Position numbers and translations under genes: made by a program | Shown: positions 7,218 through 16,268 of the stretch, piece by piece | Layout of the letters: each line of letters starts with the position of its first letter | Numbering within the stretch: position 1 is the first letter of the stretch | The notes under the pieces: generated by a model | Told to the model about the DNA's origin: nothing | Database searches by the model: none | What the model saw: only the letters and a program-made list of their open reading frames with translations | Source of the DNA: Sanyastnella coralliicola | GTDB lineage: Bacteria; Bacteroidota; Bacteroidia; Flavobacteriales_D; Sanyastnellaceae | Assembly (NCBI RefSeq): GCF_030845195.1 | Contig: NZ_CP132543.1 | Span: 3,117,501-3,181,500, forward strand | Length of the DNA: 64,000 nucleotides | Direction of reading: 5' to 3'

Positions 7218-9862
7218 TACCATTCGAAACTGAATTGAATTGACGGAACCGTGCCTAAGAACAATTGATCACGCAAGGCGACCTCAATTGATTCTTCCTG
7301 GGTTCCTAACAAATAATAATAACGATTGCGGACGTTCGTACGGTTATATACATTGTACAAAGAGAAGCCGATACTTGCATTCCCTTCTCCTAAAGTGAAG
7401 TCATAGAAGCCGCTGAGATCAAGACGATGATAGTCTGGTAATCGTCCGGAATGAATCTCGGCAAAGGCCAACAGCTGTTCAGTCTCACCATTGATCAAGG
7501 TGATATCATACACCCCAGCTGCCGGGGTATACGGCAAACCAGTCGCATAAACGAATACAGCATTGACACGGAATCGTCCCGGACGGAACTGATACACGGT
7601 CTTCAGCTCATGACTGCGGTCATACCATGCGGGAATCTGATCTCCTTGCAATTCATTGAAGGTGTTTTCTGTAGAACTCAAAGTGTAGGCGATCCATCCG
7701 CTATGCACCCCTAATTCTTTGCGCGCGAGCAATTCGATACCACGCGATTTACCATCACCATTCAACAGGTTCTGTTCGAAAGTACCTGCGGGCAAGGAGG
7801 TAAAGCGCAAGGCATCCTCTGTCACACCGGATGCGGTCTTATACCAAGCATCCGCACTGAAAGAGAAGAGTCCTTTGGTGATGGAGAATCCGGCCGTGAG
7901 CTGTTCGGTCTGCAAGACAGGAATGCGCGACTCCCCCGCCAAACGCCACTCATCGCTGGTATTCAGGAACAGGTCTTGACGACGCACATTGCGAATGAAT
8001 TGGTGGTTGGCTCCAGCTCCTACATGTAAGGTTAACGACGGAGTGGCTTTAAAATCCATCAAAAAGCGCGGCTCCGGATAAAGTGACCGGTTGCGATCAA
8101 AATACACCGCACGGAAACCAGCCTCGAAGAAGAAACGTTCGTTCAATTTCCATTGGTCACCTACATACACCGCAGCAATACTCGCTGCTGCCGTATCTGA
8201 ATCGTTCTCGCCATTGCTCGCCAACTGACTGTTCGATACATTGATCGCCGTGAGCTCAGCCCCCATATTAATTAGGTGTCCTGGTAAACTGATTTCGTGA
8301 TCAAGGCGCAAAGTACCATCAGCGATGCGTGTATCGCGATCGAAGAAAAGCGTATCGGTAGTTCCAATCAACAAGTTCTCTCGGCTATCAAAACCAAAGA
8401 GCTCAGAAGAGAAGACGGACCGACCAAAGGTCACGCTCGAGAAATGTTGGGCATTCCATTGGTTGGTCCATTTCGCACCGTAACCCAAATTACCCCACTC
8501 GCTGCGATCATTGTAGCCCACGAAGAATCTTCCGTCAGTCGTGCTATCTGAATAGGCAATCGACAAACGATCTCTACCTGAATAAAGTGAGAACGACAAG
8601 TCGCCGCGCTCGCCCACCTCGAGGGCTAACTTTCCAGTGATGTCATAGAAATGAAAATCAGGAGAGCTCTCATTGGTGAAGGCATTGACCTCATCATTGG
8701 CTCCTGGCAAGACGCTGTTATTGAAGACGCCATTGAAGAGTTCTTGATAGGCCGGACTAAACACCACATCCGTAAATGAACGTCGGGCAGACAACATAAG
8801 CGTAGCGCGGTCTGCGAGAATCGGGGATTCAATATGCGCCGCAGCACTAAGCAAGTTCAAGTCGGTTTTGATTACCGGTTTATTCTTGTTTCCTGTGCGT
8901 CCGGTAATCTCTAAAACCGACGACCCTCTTCCTCCAAACTTCGGACTGAACACGCCTTTGTGCAGACGCACGCTTTGAATGGAGTTCGTATTAAAGGCCG
9001 AGAACAACCCGTAGAAGTGATCGAGGTAATAGATGGTGAATCCATCATAGGTCACCAGGTTTTCGTCTCCAGCCCCTCCCCTCACGTGAATGAAGGCCGA
9101 GTTTTCGAGCGCCCCACTTACTCCGGGCAGCAGCTGAATGGTACGTACGATATCGGGTTCACCAATACTCGGAAGTTCGTTGGCCAGTTCACCATCCACT
9201 AAGGTGAGCGATGGCCGTTCTACTTTAATGGTAGATCCTTGGCGGTAGGTCGTGACTTGCGCGGTTGGTAGCAACGCCCGTGATCGCGAGAGGTAGATCT
9301 CTACGTTCTCCAGATCGGTGGAAGGTGTCAACTGCAAACGGAAGGGGTCGTACCCCACGTAAGTACAAACCAAGACCACGGTATCTGCCGTGACATTATT
9401 TAAGGTGAAATACCCCTGCAGGTTTGAGTTGTTCGCATTGCTGGTGCCCTCTTCGGCCACGGTAGCATAAGGTAAGGGCTCTCCATTGTCGAGGTCCATG
9501 ACACGCCCGAACACCGAGATTTCAAACCGAGTGGGTTTGTTTTGTGCCAGTCGTTCATTCTGTGGGTAGATCACAAAGGTGCCGTAGATCAACTCGTAGG
9601 TAAAACCAATAGGGATTAACCACTGACGTAGCAGGGCTTCGGGAGACATCCATTCACCTGTTCCCGTCACACGGTAATTGCGCAGCTGGCGGTTATCGTA
9701 GGCAAGTGGGAGATTAAATTCTTTTCGAAGATCAAGCAGCGCACGGTTGAGCTTCACTTCCTTACCATCAAAACGCACACTATCAGGGAGGTCTTGACCT
9801 TGGGTCGAAAGTGCCAGAAAGATCAGGGGTAGTATTAGGAAGATCTTGCTAAGGCGTTGCAT
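7217..9862 (-). CDS. TonB-dependent outer-membrane receptor with STN and carboxypeptidase-like domains
   Basis: The signal peptide (about residues 1-23) is followed by an STN (secretin/TonB short N-terminal) domain, at about 25-105, which is the signalling domain of sigma-coupled receptors. A carboxypeptidase-D regulatory-like domain comes next (VFGRVMDLDNGEPLPYATV). The plug follows (GEPDIVRTIQLLPGVSG, then FIHVRGGAGDENLVTYDG), and then a long beta-barrel ending in aromatic residues (FSFEW). It imports an unknown ligand across the outer membrane using TonB energy. The STN domain plus the upstream ECF sigma and downstream FecR imply cell-surface signalling that induces its own operon. The ATG overlaps the sigma stop as TGATG. 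Confidence 0.93.
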   Translation of the reverse strand: MQRLSKIFLILPLIFLALSTQGQDLPDSVRFDGKEVKLNRALLDLRKEFNLPLAYDNRQLRNYRVTGTGEWMSPEALLRQWLIPIGFTYELIYGTFVIYPQNERLAQNKPTRFEISVFGRVMDLDNGEPLPYATVAEEGTSNANNSNLQGYFTLNNVTADTVVLVCTYVGYDPFRLQLTPSTDLENVEIYLSRSRALLPTAQVTTYRQGSTIKVERPSLTLVDGELANELPSIGEPDIVRTIQLLPGVSGALENSAFIHVRGGAGDENLVTYDGFTIYYLDHFYGLFSAFNTNSIQSVRLHKGVFSPKFGGRGSSVLEITGRTGNKNKPVIKTDLNLLSAAAHIESPILADRATLMLSARRSFTDVVFSPAYQELFNGVFNNSVLPGANDEVNAFTNESSPDFHFYDITGKLALEVGERGDLSFSLYSGRDRLSIAYSDSTTDGRFFVGYNDRSEWGNLGYGAKWTNQWNAQHFSSVTFGRSVFSSELFGFDSRENLLIGTTDTLFFDRDTRIADGTLRLDHEISLPGHLINMGAELTAINVSNSQLASNGENDSDTAAASIAAVYVGDQWKLNERFFFEAGFRAVYFDRNRSLYPEPRFLMDFKATPSLTLHVGAGANHQFIRNVRRQDLFLNTSDEWRLAGESRIPVLQTEQLTAGFSITKGLFSFSADAWYKTASGVTEDALRFTSLPAGTFEQNLLNGDGKSRGIELLARKELGVHSGWIAYTLSSTENTFNELQGDQIPAWYDRSHELKTVYQFRPGRFRVNAVFVYATGLPYTPAAGVYDITLINGETEQLLAFAEIHSGRLPDYHRLDLSGFYDFTLGEGNASIGFSLYNVYNRTNVRNRYYYLLGTQEESIEVALRDQLFLGTVPSIQFSFEW

Positions 9863-10395
9863 CACACCTCAATATTCAGCTTTTCTCTGAGAATGTGAAG
9901 CGCTTTGCTCATTCGTTTTTCGACGGCCTTCACTGTGATTCCAAGACGTTCGGCAATTTCGCGGTACTTCAAATCCTCTAATCGGTTCATCAAGAAGACT
10001 TCACGGCTTCCTTCGGGCATTTCACCAATGACTTTCTGAAGCTTCGCTTCGAACTCTTTCATGGCCAGCAAGTAATCAGGATCGCGATTGTCTTGATGGA
10101 TCTCTACCTGATTCTGGAATTTGTATTGAAGTTGCTGTCTCTTCAGCTGATTGATCGCCAAATTCCCTGCAATGGTATAGAGGTATGATTTCACCGTCTT
10201 GCGTTCAATCTTATGACGGTTTTCCCACAACTTAATGAAGGTATCTTGGGCGATATCTTCGGCCATACCCTCATCTCCCGTCTTGAAATACAGGTAGTTA
10301 CGAATAGGCGTGAAGTACTGTTCGAAGTACGACCGGTATTCGTCTGGTGAGAGGGGTTGATCGCTCTTTCCGCTTCCTGAAAGGCTAAGGATCAC
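9862..10395 (-). CDS. ECF-type RNA polymerase sigma factor
   Basis: Sigma region 2 is visible as YLYFKTGDEGMAEDIAQDTFIKLWENR and region 4 as EVFLMNRLEDLKYREIAERLGITVKAVEKRMSKAL. The frame stays open up to 10515, but the extra 40 residues look non-coding and would overlap the opposite-strand promoter zone. A GTG at 10395 gives about 177 residues, the usual ECF size. It is the first gene of the sigma, receptor, DUF4249 and FecR set and presumably directs transcription of the receptor. A TACCTTCG sequence at 10418-10425 is a weak candidate for its own -7 box. Confidence 0.88.
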   Translation of the reverse strand: MILSLSGSGKSDQPLSPDEYRSYFEQYFTPIRNYLYFKTGDEGMAEDIAQDTFIKLWENRHKIERKTVKSYLYTIAGNLAINQLKRQQLQYKFQNQVEIHQDNRDPDYLLAMKEFEAKLQKVIGEMPEGSREVFLMNRLEDLKYREIAERLGITVKAVEKRMSKALHILREKLNIEV

Positions 10396-10520
10396 TGGCA
10401 GGTCATTTGTTGCGTCCGAAGGTAGAAAAAATGATGCGAACCTTCCGCTTGGCGTTGGCCGAGACCGCTCCCCATTTTCAACAATGGCAAAAAGTTGAGA
10501 TGAATTATCTTCCACCTGTC

Positions 10521-11930
10521 ATGAAATCGAACCTTATGCGCTCACTTCTTACCCTATTGGTGCTTGGCTTGACTTTTTCGTCGGCTAACGCTCAAGATAT
10601 CACTGGTTTCTGGAATGGAAAGGCCTCCTTAATGGGGCAGGTCATTCGCGCTGAATTCATTATTCAAGGAAACGACGACGCCCTCAAAGGCAAGTTCCAA
10701 AGCCCGGATCAAGGCGGTGGCAGCACTCCAATTACTGACGGACACTTTCGCAATGACTCGCTGGTACTCGAGGTCGAACAACTCAAGTTGACCTTCGAAG
10801 GAGTCTACATGAAAGAGCTCAATCAAATTGCCGGACGCATGCTCCAGCAAGGACAAGAATACCCGATCATTCTTCAACGGGAACAGCTTCAGAAAGAGGA
10901 GGCGCGTCGTCCGCAAGAACCGCTTCCTCCCTACCCTTACGCTATGGTGGAGAGTGAATTCAAAACCCCAACTGCAGGTTATACTTTGAAGGGTACGCAG
11001 TATCGTCCGTACAACGACATCAAAGCGGCCGTGATTCTCATCTCTGGTTCGGGTCCGCAAGACCGCAACAGCGAATTGCTTGGCCACAAGCCTTTCCTCG
11101 TCTGGGCAGATCACCTGGCACGTCAAGGCATTTCCTCATTGCGCTATGATGAGCGTGGCATTGGAGAATCAGAAGGAAACTTTGCCATGGCTACGAGCCG
11201 TGATTTTGCTGAAGATGCCTTGGCGGCACTCCGTTGGTTGCGCACGCAAGAGGGGTATGAAAATGTACCTATTGGTCTCATGGGACATAGCGAAGGAGGT
11301 CTCGTAGCGGCGATTGCTGCCGCAGGCAACGATGAAGTTGATTTCGTGGTTTCGCTTGCTGGTCTCGGCGTTTCAGGTAAAGAAGTATTGGTGACGCAGG
11401 CGGCTGATATCGCTATCGCGGAAGGGATGACACTTGAAGCGGCCATTGAGACCCAAGAGGTGATGGAGAACCACACCAACATCGTCATCGAAGCCAAAGG
11501 CGACAGCGTGTTGATTCGTAAGAACTTGACGGAATACACCGAAGAGCGCCTCAAAGGCCAAGCTACGGGCATGCCGGGTGAAGACATGGTCAAGTTGATC
11601 TGCGACCAATTCAGTCAGCGCTGGATGATAGAACTGATTGAACTCGACGCCCGCACTTTTTACGAGCAAGTAACCTGTCCGATCCTCGCCATCAATGGAG
11701 ATAAAGACGTTCAGGTTGACTTTGGAAACAACCTGCGCTCGATTGAATTTGCGGCACGTCGTGCAAACAACGAAGATGTAACCACCGTGACTCTGAAGAA
11801 CCACAACCACTTGTTGCAGGAGTCAGAAAGCGGAGCGGTTTCGCAATATGGAAGCATCGAACAAACAGTTTCACCTCAGGCCTTGAATACGGTGAGTGAA
11901 TGGATTAATGCACGCTATGGAACTGAGTGA
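10521..11930 (+). CDS. Exported alpha/beta hydrolase (acyl hydrolase/dienelactone-hydrolase-like)
   Basis: The ATG at 10521 begins a good signal peptide (MKSNLMRSLLTLLVLGLTF, cleaved after ANA); the frame is open from 10407 but those residues are not signal-like. A beta-rich N-terminal lipocalin-like region (ITGFWNGKASL) precedes the hydrolase domain, which has the oxyanion segment ISGSGPQDRN, the nucleophile elbow GHSEGG and a late NHNHLL segment that may carry the catalytic His, with Asp in INGDKD. The substrate is unknown. It overlaps the SdpI-like gene by 14 nt and leads an operon with the LytS/LytTR pair. Confidence 0.86.
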   Translation: MKSNLMRSLLTLLVLGLTFSSANAQDITGFWNGKASLMGQVIRAEFIIQGNDDALKGKFQSPDQGGGSTPITDGHFRNDSLVLEVEQLKLTFEGVYMKELNQIAGRMLQQGQEYPIILQREQLQKEEARRPQEPLPPYPYAMVESEFKTPTAGYTLKGTQYRPYNDIKAAVILISGSGPQDRNSELLGHKPFLVWADHLARQGISSLRYDERGIGESEGNFAMATSRDFAEDALAALRWLRTQEGYENVPIGLMGHSEGGLVAAIAAAGNDEVDFVVSLAGLGVSGKEVLVTQAADIAIAEGMTLEAAIETQEVMENHTNIVIEAKGDSVLIRKNLTEYTEERLKGQATGMPGEDMVKLICDQFSQRWMIELIELDARTFYEQVTCPILAINGDKDVQVDFGNNLRSIEFAARRANNEDVTTVTLKNHNHLLQESESGAVSQYGSIEQTVSPQALNTVSEWINARYGTE

Positions 11931-12255
11931 GCTCGGGCTAAATCTGATTCCGGCGGTCCTGAACTTGATCATTGTGGGGGTCATGATCAAATTTCCCCCG
12001 AAGAAGATCAACCATACTTATGGCTACCGCACCAAACGCTCCATGCGCGACCAAGCACATTGGGATTACGCGAATGCACGAAGTGAGTATTGGTTTAAGA
12101 TCGTCACCGCCCTCATGTTTGTAGCTGGTATTGCGGTTACCTTTTTGTTTGAATTGACCACTGCCCAACTCATCGTATACATCCTCTGGTGTGTACTTTT
12201 GGTGGCAGCCATACCGATGATCGAAAACGAATTGAAAAAGAAATTTGGCACCTGA
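11917..12255 (+). CDS. SdpI-family small membrane protein
   Basis: This protein of about 112 aa has three hydrophobic segments and the family signature YGYRTKRSMRDQAHWDYAN between the first two. SdpI is the immunity and signalling protein against the SdpC toxin in Bacillus; homologues in Bacteroidota have no established role. The ATG at 11917 (MELSELGLNL) is preferred over the GTG at 11896. It overlaps the hydrolase gene upstream and the sensor kinase downstream, so it probably works with the LytS-like kinase, as SdpI works with a regulator; that is inference. Confidence 0.8.
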   Translation: MELSELGLNLIPAVLNLIIVGVMIKFPPKKINHTYGYRTKRSMRDQAHWDYANARSEYWFKIVTALMFVAGIAVTFLFELTTAQLIVYILWCVLLVAAIPMIENELKKKFGT

Positions 12256-13300
12256 AGCAGTAGAAAATAGAAGTCCGTTCTGGGCCTTTCAACTCGGAGG
12301 ATGGAGTTTATTCTTCCTCATCCTCCTGGGGATGAATTTCTTCCGGTCAGATGTTGACTGGACGGTCGTTGTCATGGCCTTAAGCGTCTACGGTTTCGGC
12401 ATGTTCAGCACGGCCCTCTTCCGCTATTACGTCAAAAAGCGTGATTGGCTGAAGAGAGGTCCTTTCCGATTGATCCTCCCTGTAATGGTGGGAAGCGCAA
12501 TCACTTCTCTTGTTTGGGGAATGAGCTACACGGGCGTACGATGGATTGTATCGCTCTACGCCCCACAAGTGAGTATGGATCTTCAGACCAAGACCATCTT
12601 GGTCACGGCACTGAACAACTACTTCATCGTTTTACTCTGGAGCTTAATTTACTTTGCCTTCCACTACTTCCGCATTGCTCAGATTTCTAGGGTTGAGCGT
12701 TACCGCTCGGAAGCGGCCATGCGTGACGCCCAGTTGAACACCTTGAAGGGACAGATCAATCCGCACTTCATGTTCAACTCCCTGAATAACATCCGGGCTT
12801 TGATGTTGGAAGATGTTCCGCGATCGCGGGAAATGCTTACGAAGCTGAGTGACCTACTTCGCTACAGCATGACCATTTCGGAGCAACGCGACGTGGCCTT
12901 AAAACATGAGATTGAAGTCGTTCAAGACTTCCTTGATCTCTGCAAGGTTCAGTACGAAAGCAGGCTGAGCTATGAGATTAAGGTAGACGATGCCTTGCTG
13001 CATCACAAGATTCCGCCAATGGTGATTCAGATGTTGGTAGAGAACAGCGTCAAGCACGGTGTTTCTGCCAGTCGTGAAGGCGGCAAAGTCATGGTCACCG
13101 GAAGAGAAGAAAATAACCGCTTGATTCTAGAAATCAGCAACAGCGGACAATGGAATAACAACCCAAGAAAACAAGACAGCCACGGCATCGGACTGCCGAA
13201 CATTCGTCGTCGACTACAGTTGATGTACGGTGAAGAGGCTTCCTTACACCTGAGCGAGGAAGACGAATTCGTGGTCGCAAGAATACAACTCCCCTTATGA
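12245..13300 (+). CDS. LytS/YehU-type sensor histidine kinase
   Basis: Four predicted membrane segments cover residues 12-33, 40-60, 76-103 and 118-142. They are followed by a His_kinase domain whose phospho-accepting His174 stands in QINPHFMFNSLNNI, and by an HATPase region with VENSVKHG and GIGLPNIRRRL. The start is a TTG overlapping the preceding stop by 11 nt. The LytTR regulator starts inside its stop codon (ATGA), so the two form a classic LytS/LytTR two-component pair. The sensed signal is unknown. Confidence 0.93.
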   Translation: MAPEAVENRSPFWAFQLGGWSLFFLILLGMNFFRSDVDWTVVVMALSVYGFGMFSTALFRYYVKKRDWLKRGPFRLILPVMVGSAITSLVWGMSYTGVRWIVSLYAPQVSMDLQTKTILVTALNNYFIVLLWSLIYFAFHYFRIAQISRVERYRSEAAMRDAQLNTLKGQINPHFMFNSLNNIRALMLEDVPRSREMLTKLSDLLRYSMTISEQRDVALKHEIEVVQDFLDLCKVQYESRLSYEIKVDDALLHHKIPPMVIQMLVENSVKHGVSASREGGKVMVTGREENNRLILEISNSGQWNNNPRKQDSHGIGLPNIRRRLQLMYGEEASLHLSEEDEFVVARIQLPL

Positions 13301-14043
13301 GCAAGCACATTACCGCACTGATCGTTGAAGATTCACGTCTCGCACGGTTAGAATTAAAGAGCATGTTAGAGGAACACGATCACGTAGAGTTGATCGGTGA
13401 GGCAGACAATGTAGATGACGCACTGCAAATCTTGAGCGAACAAGATCCAGATGTCTTGTTCCTAGACATTCACATGCCCGGCAAAGACGGCTTCCAACTT
13501 CTCGAAGAACTGGAGGTGGTACCGCACGTGATTTTCACCACGGCCTACGACGAATACGCCATCAAATCATTCGAATACAACGCCTTCGATTACCTACTCA
13601 AGCCGCTCAAACCAGAGCGTCTAGGCAAAGCCATCGAAAAGGTAACCCAGGCCATCGCCGATGAAGAGCAGCGTGAAGTCAAACGTCAAGAAGCCAGCGG
13701 TGACCACCTCGACATCGAAAAACGCGTCTTCGTCAAAGACGGCGACAAATGCTGGCTTGTCCGCCTAGGAGACATCCGCATGTTCGAAGTCTACGGCAAC
13801 TACAGCCGCGTCTACTTCGAGAACTACAAGCCACTCATCCTCCGCTCCCTCAACCAACTCGAAGAACGCCTCGACCCCGAAGTATTCTTCCGTGCCAACC
13901 GCCAACAAATCATCAACGTCAACTCAGTAGACAAAGTAGACTCATGGTTCAACGGCCGCCTCAAAGTCACCATGCAAGGAGGCGCTGAAGTGGAGATTAG
14001 TAGGAGGCAAGCGGTGAGATTCAAAGAGATGTTGTCTCTGTAG
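13297..14043 (+). CDS. LytTR-family response regulator
   Basis: The receiver domain has the acidic pair E11-D12, phospho-acceptor D57 in VLFLDIHMPGKDG and the switch Lys in LLKPLKPERL. A LytTR DNA-binding domain follows (about 150-245: IRMFEVYGNYSRVYF, then FFRANRQQIINV). It is the partner of the upstream LytS-like kinase. The composition is odd: the second half of the gene is C-rich on the coding strand (22 C against 10 G at 13861-13920), and it flips to G-rich (23 G against 7 C at 13981-14040) just before the stop. A heptad array follows immediately. Confidence 0.95.
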   Translation: MSKHITALIVEDSRLARLELKSMLEEHDHVELIGEADNVDDALQILSEQDPDVLFLDIHMPGKDGFQLLEELEVVPHVIFTTAYDEYAIKSFEYNAFDYLLKPLKPERLGKAIEKVTQAIADEEQREVKRQEASGDHLDIEKRVFVKDGDKCWLVRLGDIRMFEVYGNYSRVYFENYKPLILRSLNQLEERLDPEVFFRANRQQIINVNSVDKVDSWFNGRLKVTMQGGAEVEISRRQAVRFKEMLSL

Positions 14044-14050
14044 TTTTTTT

Positions 14051-14078
14051 CCGGCGTCCGGCATCCGGCGTCCGTAGG
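14051..14078. repeat. Heptad tandem array (CCGGCGT type)
   Basis: CCGGCGT, CCGGCAT, CCGGCGT and a degenerate CCGTAGG follow one another with a 7-bp period, starting eight bases after the LytTR regulator stop codon. Confidence 0.85.
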
Positions 14079-14120
14079 GGTTACTTATCCATTGCACCCC
14101 CTACTCTTTAGGGATAGTTT

Positions 14121-14141
14121 TCTCCCCTCGTGGAGGGGAGA
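14121..14141. repeat. Perfect inverted repeat followed by a purine-rich tract
   Basis: TCTCCCCTC, GTG, GAGGGGAGA is a 9-bp hairpin without a T run. It is followed up to about 14174 by G-rich runs. It may end transcription of the LytTR gene, but without a U tract this is uncertain. Confidence 0.5.
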
Positions 14142-14186
14142 CCAAGAGGGGAGGCCAGGAGGGGTGGAGGAGGAGAAACGATTTCG

Positions 14187-14220
14187 TATATTCGCACCAC
14201 TACGAAAAATGACTTCGTAG
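14187..14220 (+). promoter_or_regulatory. Candidate promoter and operator of the threonine dehydrogenase gene
   Basis: TATATTCG at 14187-14194 is one mismatch from TAnnTTTG. It is followed by the inverted repeat CTACGAA (14200-14206) and TTCGTAG (14214-14220), which would overlap the transcription start and could bind a repressor. No regulator can be named. Confidence 0.4.
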
Positions 14221-14236
14221 GAAGAACCTAGCGGGA

Positions 14237-15208
14237 ATGCAACATACCATCGAACGATCACTTGTGATCGGAGCGTCGGGCCAAATTGGGGTCGAATTGC
14301 TCCTCGAGCTCGGAAGGATTCATGGTACCGAAAATGTGATCGGCGCCGATATTCGTCCTCCAGCACAAAAGGAACTCGAAGTATTCACTTTCGAGCACCT
14401 GAATATTCTGAATGAAGATCAACTCGAAGAAGTCCTTCGAAAGCATAACATTGATACCGTGTACAATCTAGCGGCTATGCTCAGCGCTACCGCGGAAAAG
14501 TACCCGGAGAAAGGATGGGACCTGAATATGACCGGACTGTTCAACACATTGAACGCGGCGAAGAAGGGTCTATTCAAGAAACTATTCTGGCCATCAAGCA
14601 TCGCGGTGTTTGGGCCAACCACTCCCAAAGAAAACGTACCACAATCAACCATTACGGAGCCTACGACCGTTTACGGTATCTCGAAGCTCGCTGGTGAGCA
14701 GTGGTGTGCGTACTACCAAAAGCAATACGGAGTTGATGTGCGCAGCATCCGCTACCCAGGGTTGATCGGTCACCGATCTGAACCAGGTGGAGGAACAACT
14801 GACTACGCTGTAGACATTTTCTTTAAAGCGGTTCAAGAAGGGAAGTACACATCGTTCCTGGCAGAAGACATGCGTCTACCGATGATGTACATGGAAGACG
14901 CGATTCGCGCAACCATCGAATTGATGCAGGCAGATGCCGAAAAGATTTCGGTGCGTACTTCGTACAATATTAATGGTGTTGACTTCACCCCGGCAGAATT
15001 GGCGGAACAGATTTGTCAGCGCATGCCTGAATTTGAAATCAGCTATGACCCAGACTTCCGTCAGCAAATTGCGGAATCTTGGCCGTCAAGCATTGATGAT
15101 AGCCAGGCTGCGAACGATTGGAACTGGCGCGCGAAGACCGATGTCAATTCCCTTGTGGACATCATGCTCACCGCAATTCAGAAAAAAAAAGAGCTAGCTG
15201 AAACCTGA
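14237..15208 (+). CDS. SDR-type L-threonine 3-dehydrogenase (NAD-dependent epimerase/dehydratase fold)
   Basis: The Rossmann motif is VIGASGQIGVEL near the N-terminus. The catalytic Ser region is FWPSSIAVFG and the YxxxK pair is in TVYGISKLAGE. The segments SIRYPGLIG, GGGTTDYAVDIFF and RLPMMYMEDA are characteristic of the short-chain type threonine dehydrogenase found in Flavobacterium and others, which oxidises threonine to 2-amino-3-ketobutyrate. The length (323 aa) fits. A different NAD-dependent sugar epimerase is possible but less likely. It stands alone, with its own promoter region upstream. Confidence 0.82.
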   Translation: MQHTIERSLVIGASGQIGVELLLELGRIHGTENVIGADIRPPAQKELEVFTFEHLNILNEDQLEEVLRKHNIDTVYNLAAMLSATAEKYPEKGWDLNMTGLFNTLNAAKKGLFKKLFWPSSIAVFGPTTPKENVPQSTITEPTTVYGISKLAGEQWCAYYQKQYGVDVRSIRYPGLIGHRSEPGGGTTDYAVDIFFKAVQEGKYTSFLAEDMRLPMMYMEDAIRATIELMQADAEKISVRTSYNINGVDFTPAELAEQICQRMPEFEISYDPDFRQQIAESWPSSIDDSQAANDWNWRAKTDVNSLVDIMLTAIQKKKELAET

Positions 15209-15259
15209 GAAGCATTTGCCCGTATACACACGTGTAGCTTAACCAGCAAAACACGGCAA

Positions 15260-16159
15260 ATGACTTCACTACATTCAACATTCAAGCTTTGGATCCTTCC
15301 GATCTTGCTGTTGGTCGCAACCGGCGCCACTGCAGGCGATGTGTCTGAACTCAACCAGGTCGACGATAAAGGCCTGCGTCAGGGGTATTGGATCATCAAA
15401 GGATACATGTCAGAAGAAATGGACTTCTCGGCGAATGCCACCGTTGAAGAAGGAAATTACATCAACAACTTTAAAGAAGGTCTCTGGAAGAAGTACTATC
15501 CAGATGGAACCATTCACAGTGAGATTACTTACGTGAATGATCGTCCGTACGGACCTTATACCATCTACTATGATAACGGACAAGTAGAAGAGAAAAGCAC
15601 CTGGCACCGTAATAAGAACGTAGGTGAGTTCAAACGATTCCACGAAAACGGAGAACCGCAACAAGAATTCTTCTTTGCTGATAGCGGAAAGCGAAATGGC
15701 GTTCAACGCTACTTCCACGAGAACGGACAGCTTGCGCTGGAAGTGAATATCGTGAATGGTAAAGAAGAAGGAGCGATGCGCCGTTACTACGAAAACGGAA
15801 AGCTGAAAGAAGTGAAGACCCTCAACAACGGAGCCGTGAAGAAAGGGTCAACACGCACCTTCGGTGGAAACGCACCAAGAGAGAAAAAGACAACCACTCC
15901 TGAACAGGAAGAAGAGGTGATCGTATCCGCTTCACCTGAGGAAGACGAGCACACCAACGAAGCTCATAAGTTCGAACCGAACGGTCACAACATTCTGTAC
16001 AACGCTTTACAACAGGTGACGCAGGTAGGTGACTTCAAGAACGGACGTCTATGGAACGGTAAGTGGTACCGTTACAACCAAGATGGAATTCTGGTTCGAA
16101 TCGAGATCTACAAGAATGGAAAGTACATCGGAACAGGTGTGATCGACGAAGAAGAATAA
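15260..16159 (+). CDS. Exported YwqK-like protein with MORN_2 repeats
   Basis: After a signal peptide (residues 1-25, ending GATAGD) come at least six repeats of the form G-x-W/Y-x-x-Y-Y-x-N/D-G-x-x-x (for example GLWKKYYPDGTIHSE, GPYTIYYDNGQVEEK, GVQRYFHENGQLALE). This is the MORN_2/YwqK pattern. A charged, Glu-rich linker (about 205-235) precedes a last repeat. Automatic pipelines often label such proteins toxin-antitoxin YwqK antitoxin, but nothing here supports a toxin partner; a structural or envelope role is as likely. A terminator follows. Confidence 0.8.
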   Translation: MTSLHSTFKLWILPILLLVATGATAGDVSELNQVDDKGLRQGYWIIKGYMSEEMDFSANATVEEGNYINNFKEGLWKKYYPDGTIHSEITYVNDRPYGPYTIYYDNGQVEEKSTWHRNKNVGEFKRFHENGEPQQEFFFADSGKRNGVQRYFHENGQLALEVNIVNGKEEGAMRRYYENGKLKEVKTLNNGAVKKGSTRTFGGNAPREKKTTTPEQEEEVIVSASPEEDEHTNEAHKFEPNGHNILYNALQQVTQVGDFKNGRLWNGKWYRYNQDGILVRIEIYKNGKYIGTGVIDEEE

Positions 16160-16198
16160 GATCGATATCAACTACAACTATAAATAACCATGCGCGAA

Positions 16199-16230
16199 GG
16201 AACTGTCGGAAACGGCGGTTCTTTCTTTTT
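16199..16230 (+). terminator. Rho-independent terminator after the MORN-repeat gene
   Basis: A 9-bp stem with two G-T pairs (16200-16208 with 16213-16221) and a GAAA tetraloop is followed by TTTCTTTTT. Confidence 0.8.
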
Positions 16231-16256
16231 ACCCCCTATTTCAACCCTAAATTCAT

Positions 16257-16264
16257 TTTCTTTG
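16257..16264 (+). promoter_or_regulatory. Candidate -7 box TTTCTTTG of cysS
   Basis: This is one mismatch from TAnnTTTG and again exactly four bases (CACC) ahead of the ATG, the same geometry as at queA, arsR and the gene starting at 24874. Confidence 0.45.
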
Positions 16265-16268
16265 CACC

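Noticed and set aside
14121-14174. Possible G-quadruplex in the purine-rich tract
   Set aside because: Only three clear G4 runs with loops of eight or more bases; the hairpin TCTCCCCTC/GAGGGGAGA explains the pattern better.
15260-16159. YwqK label as a toxin-antitoxin system
   Set aside because: Only MORN_2 repeats and a signal peptide are seen; no toxin gene is adjacent.
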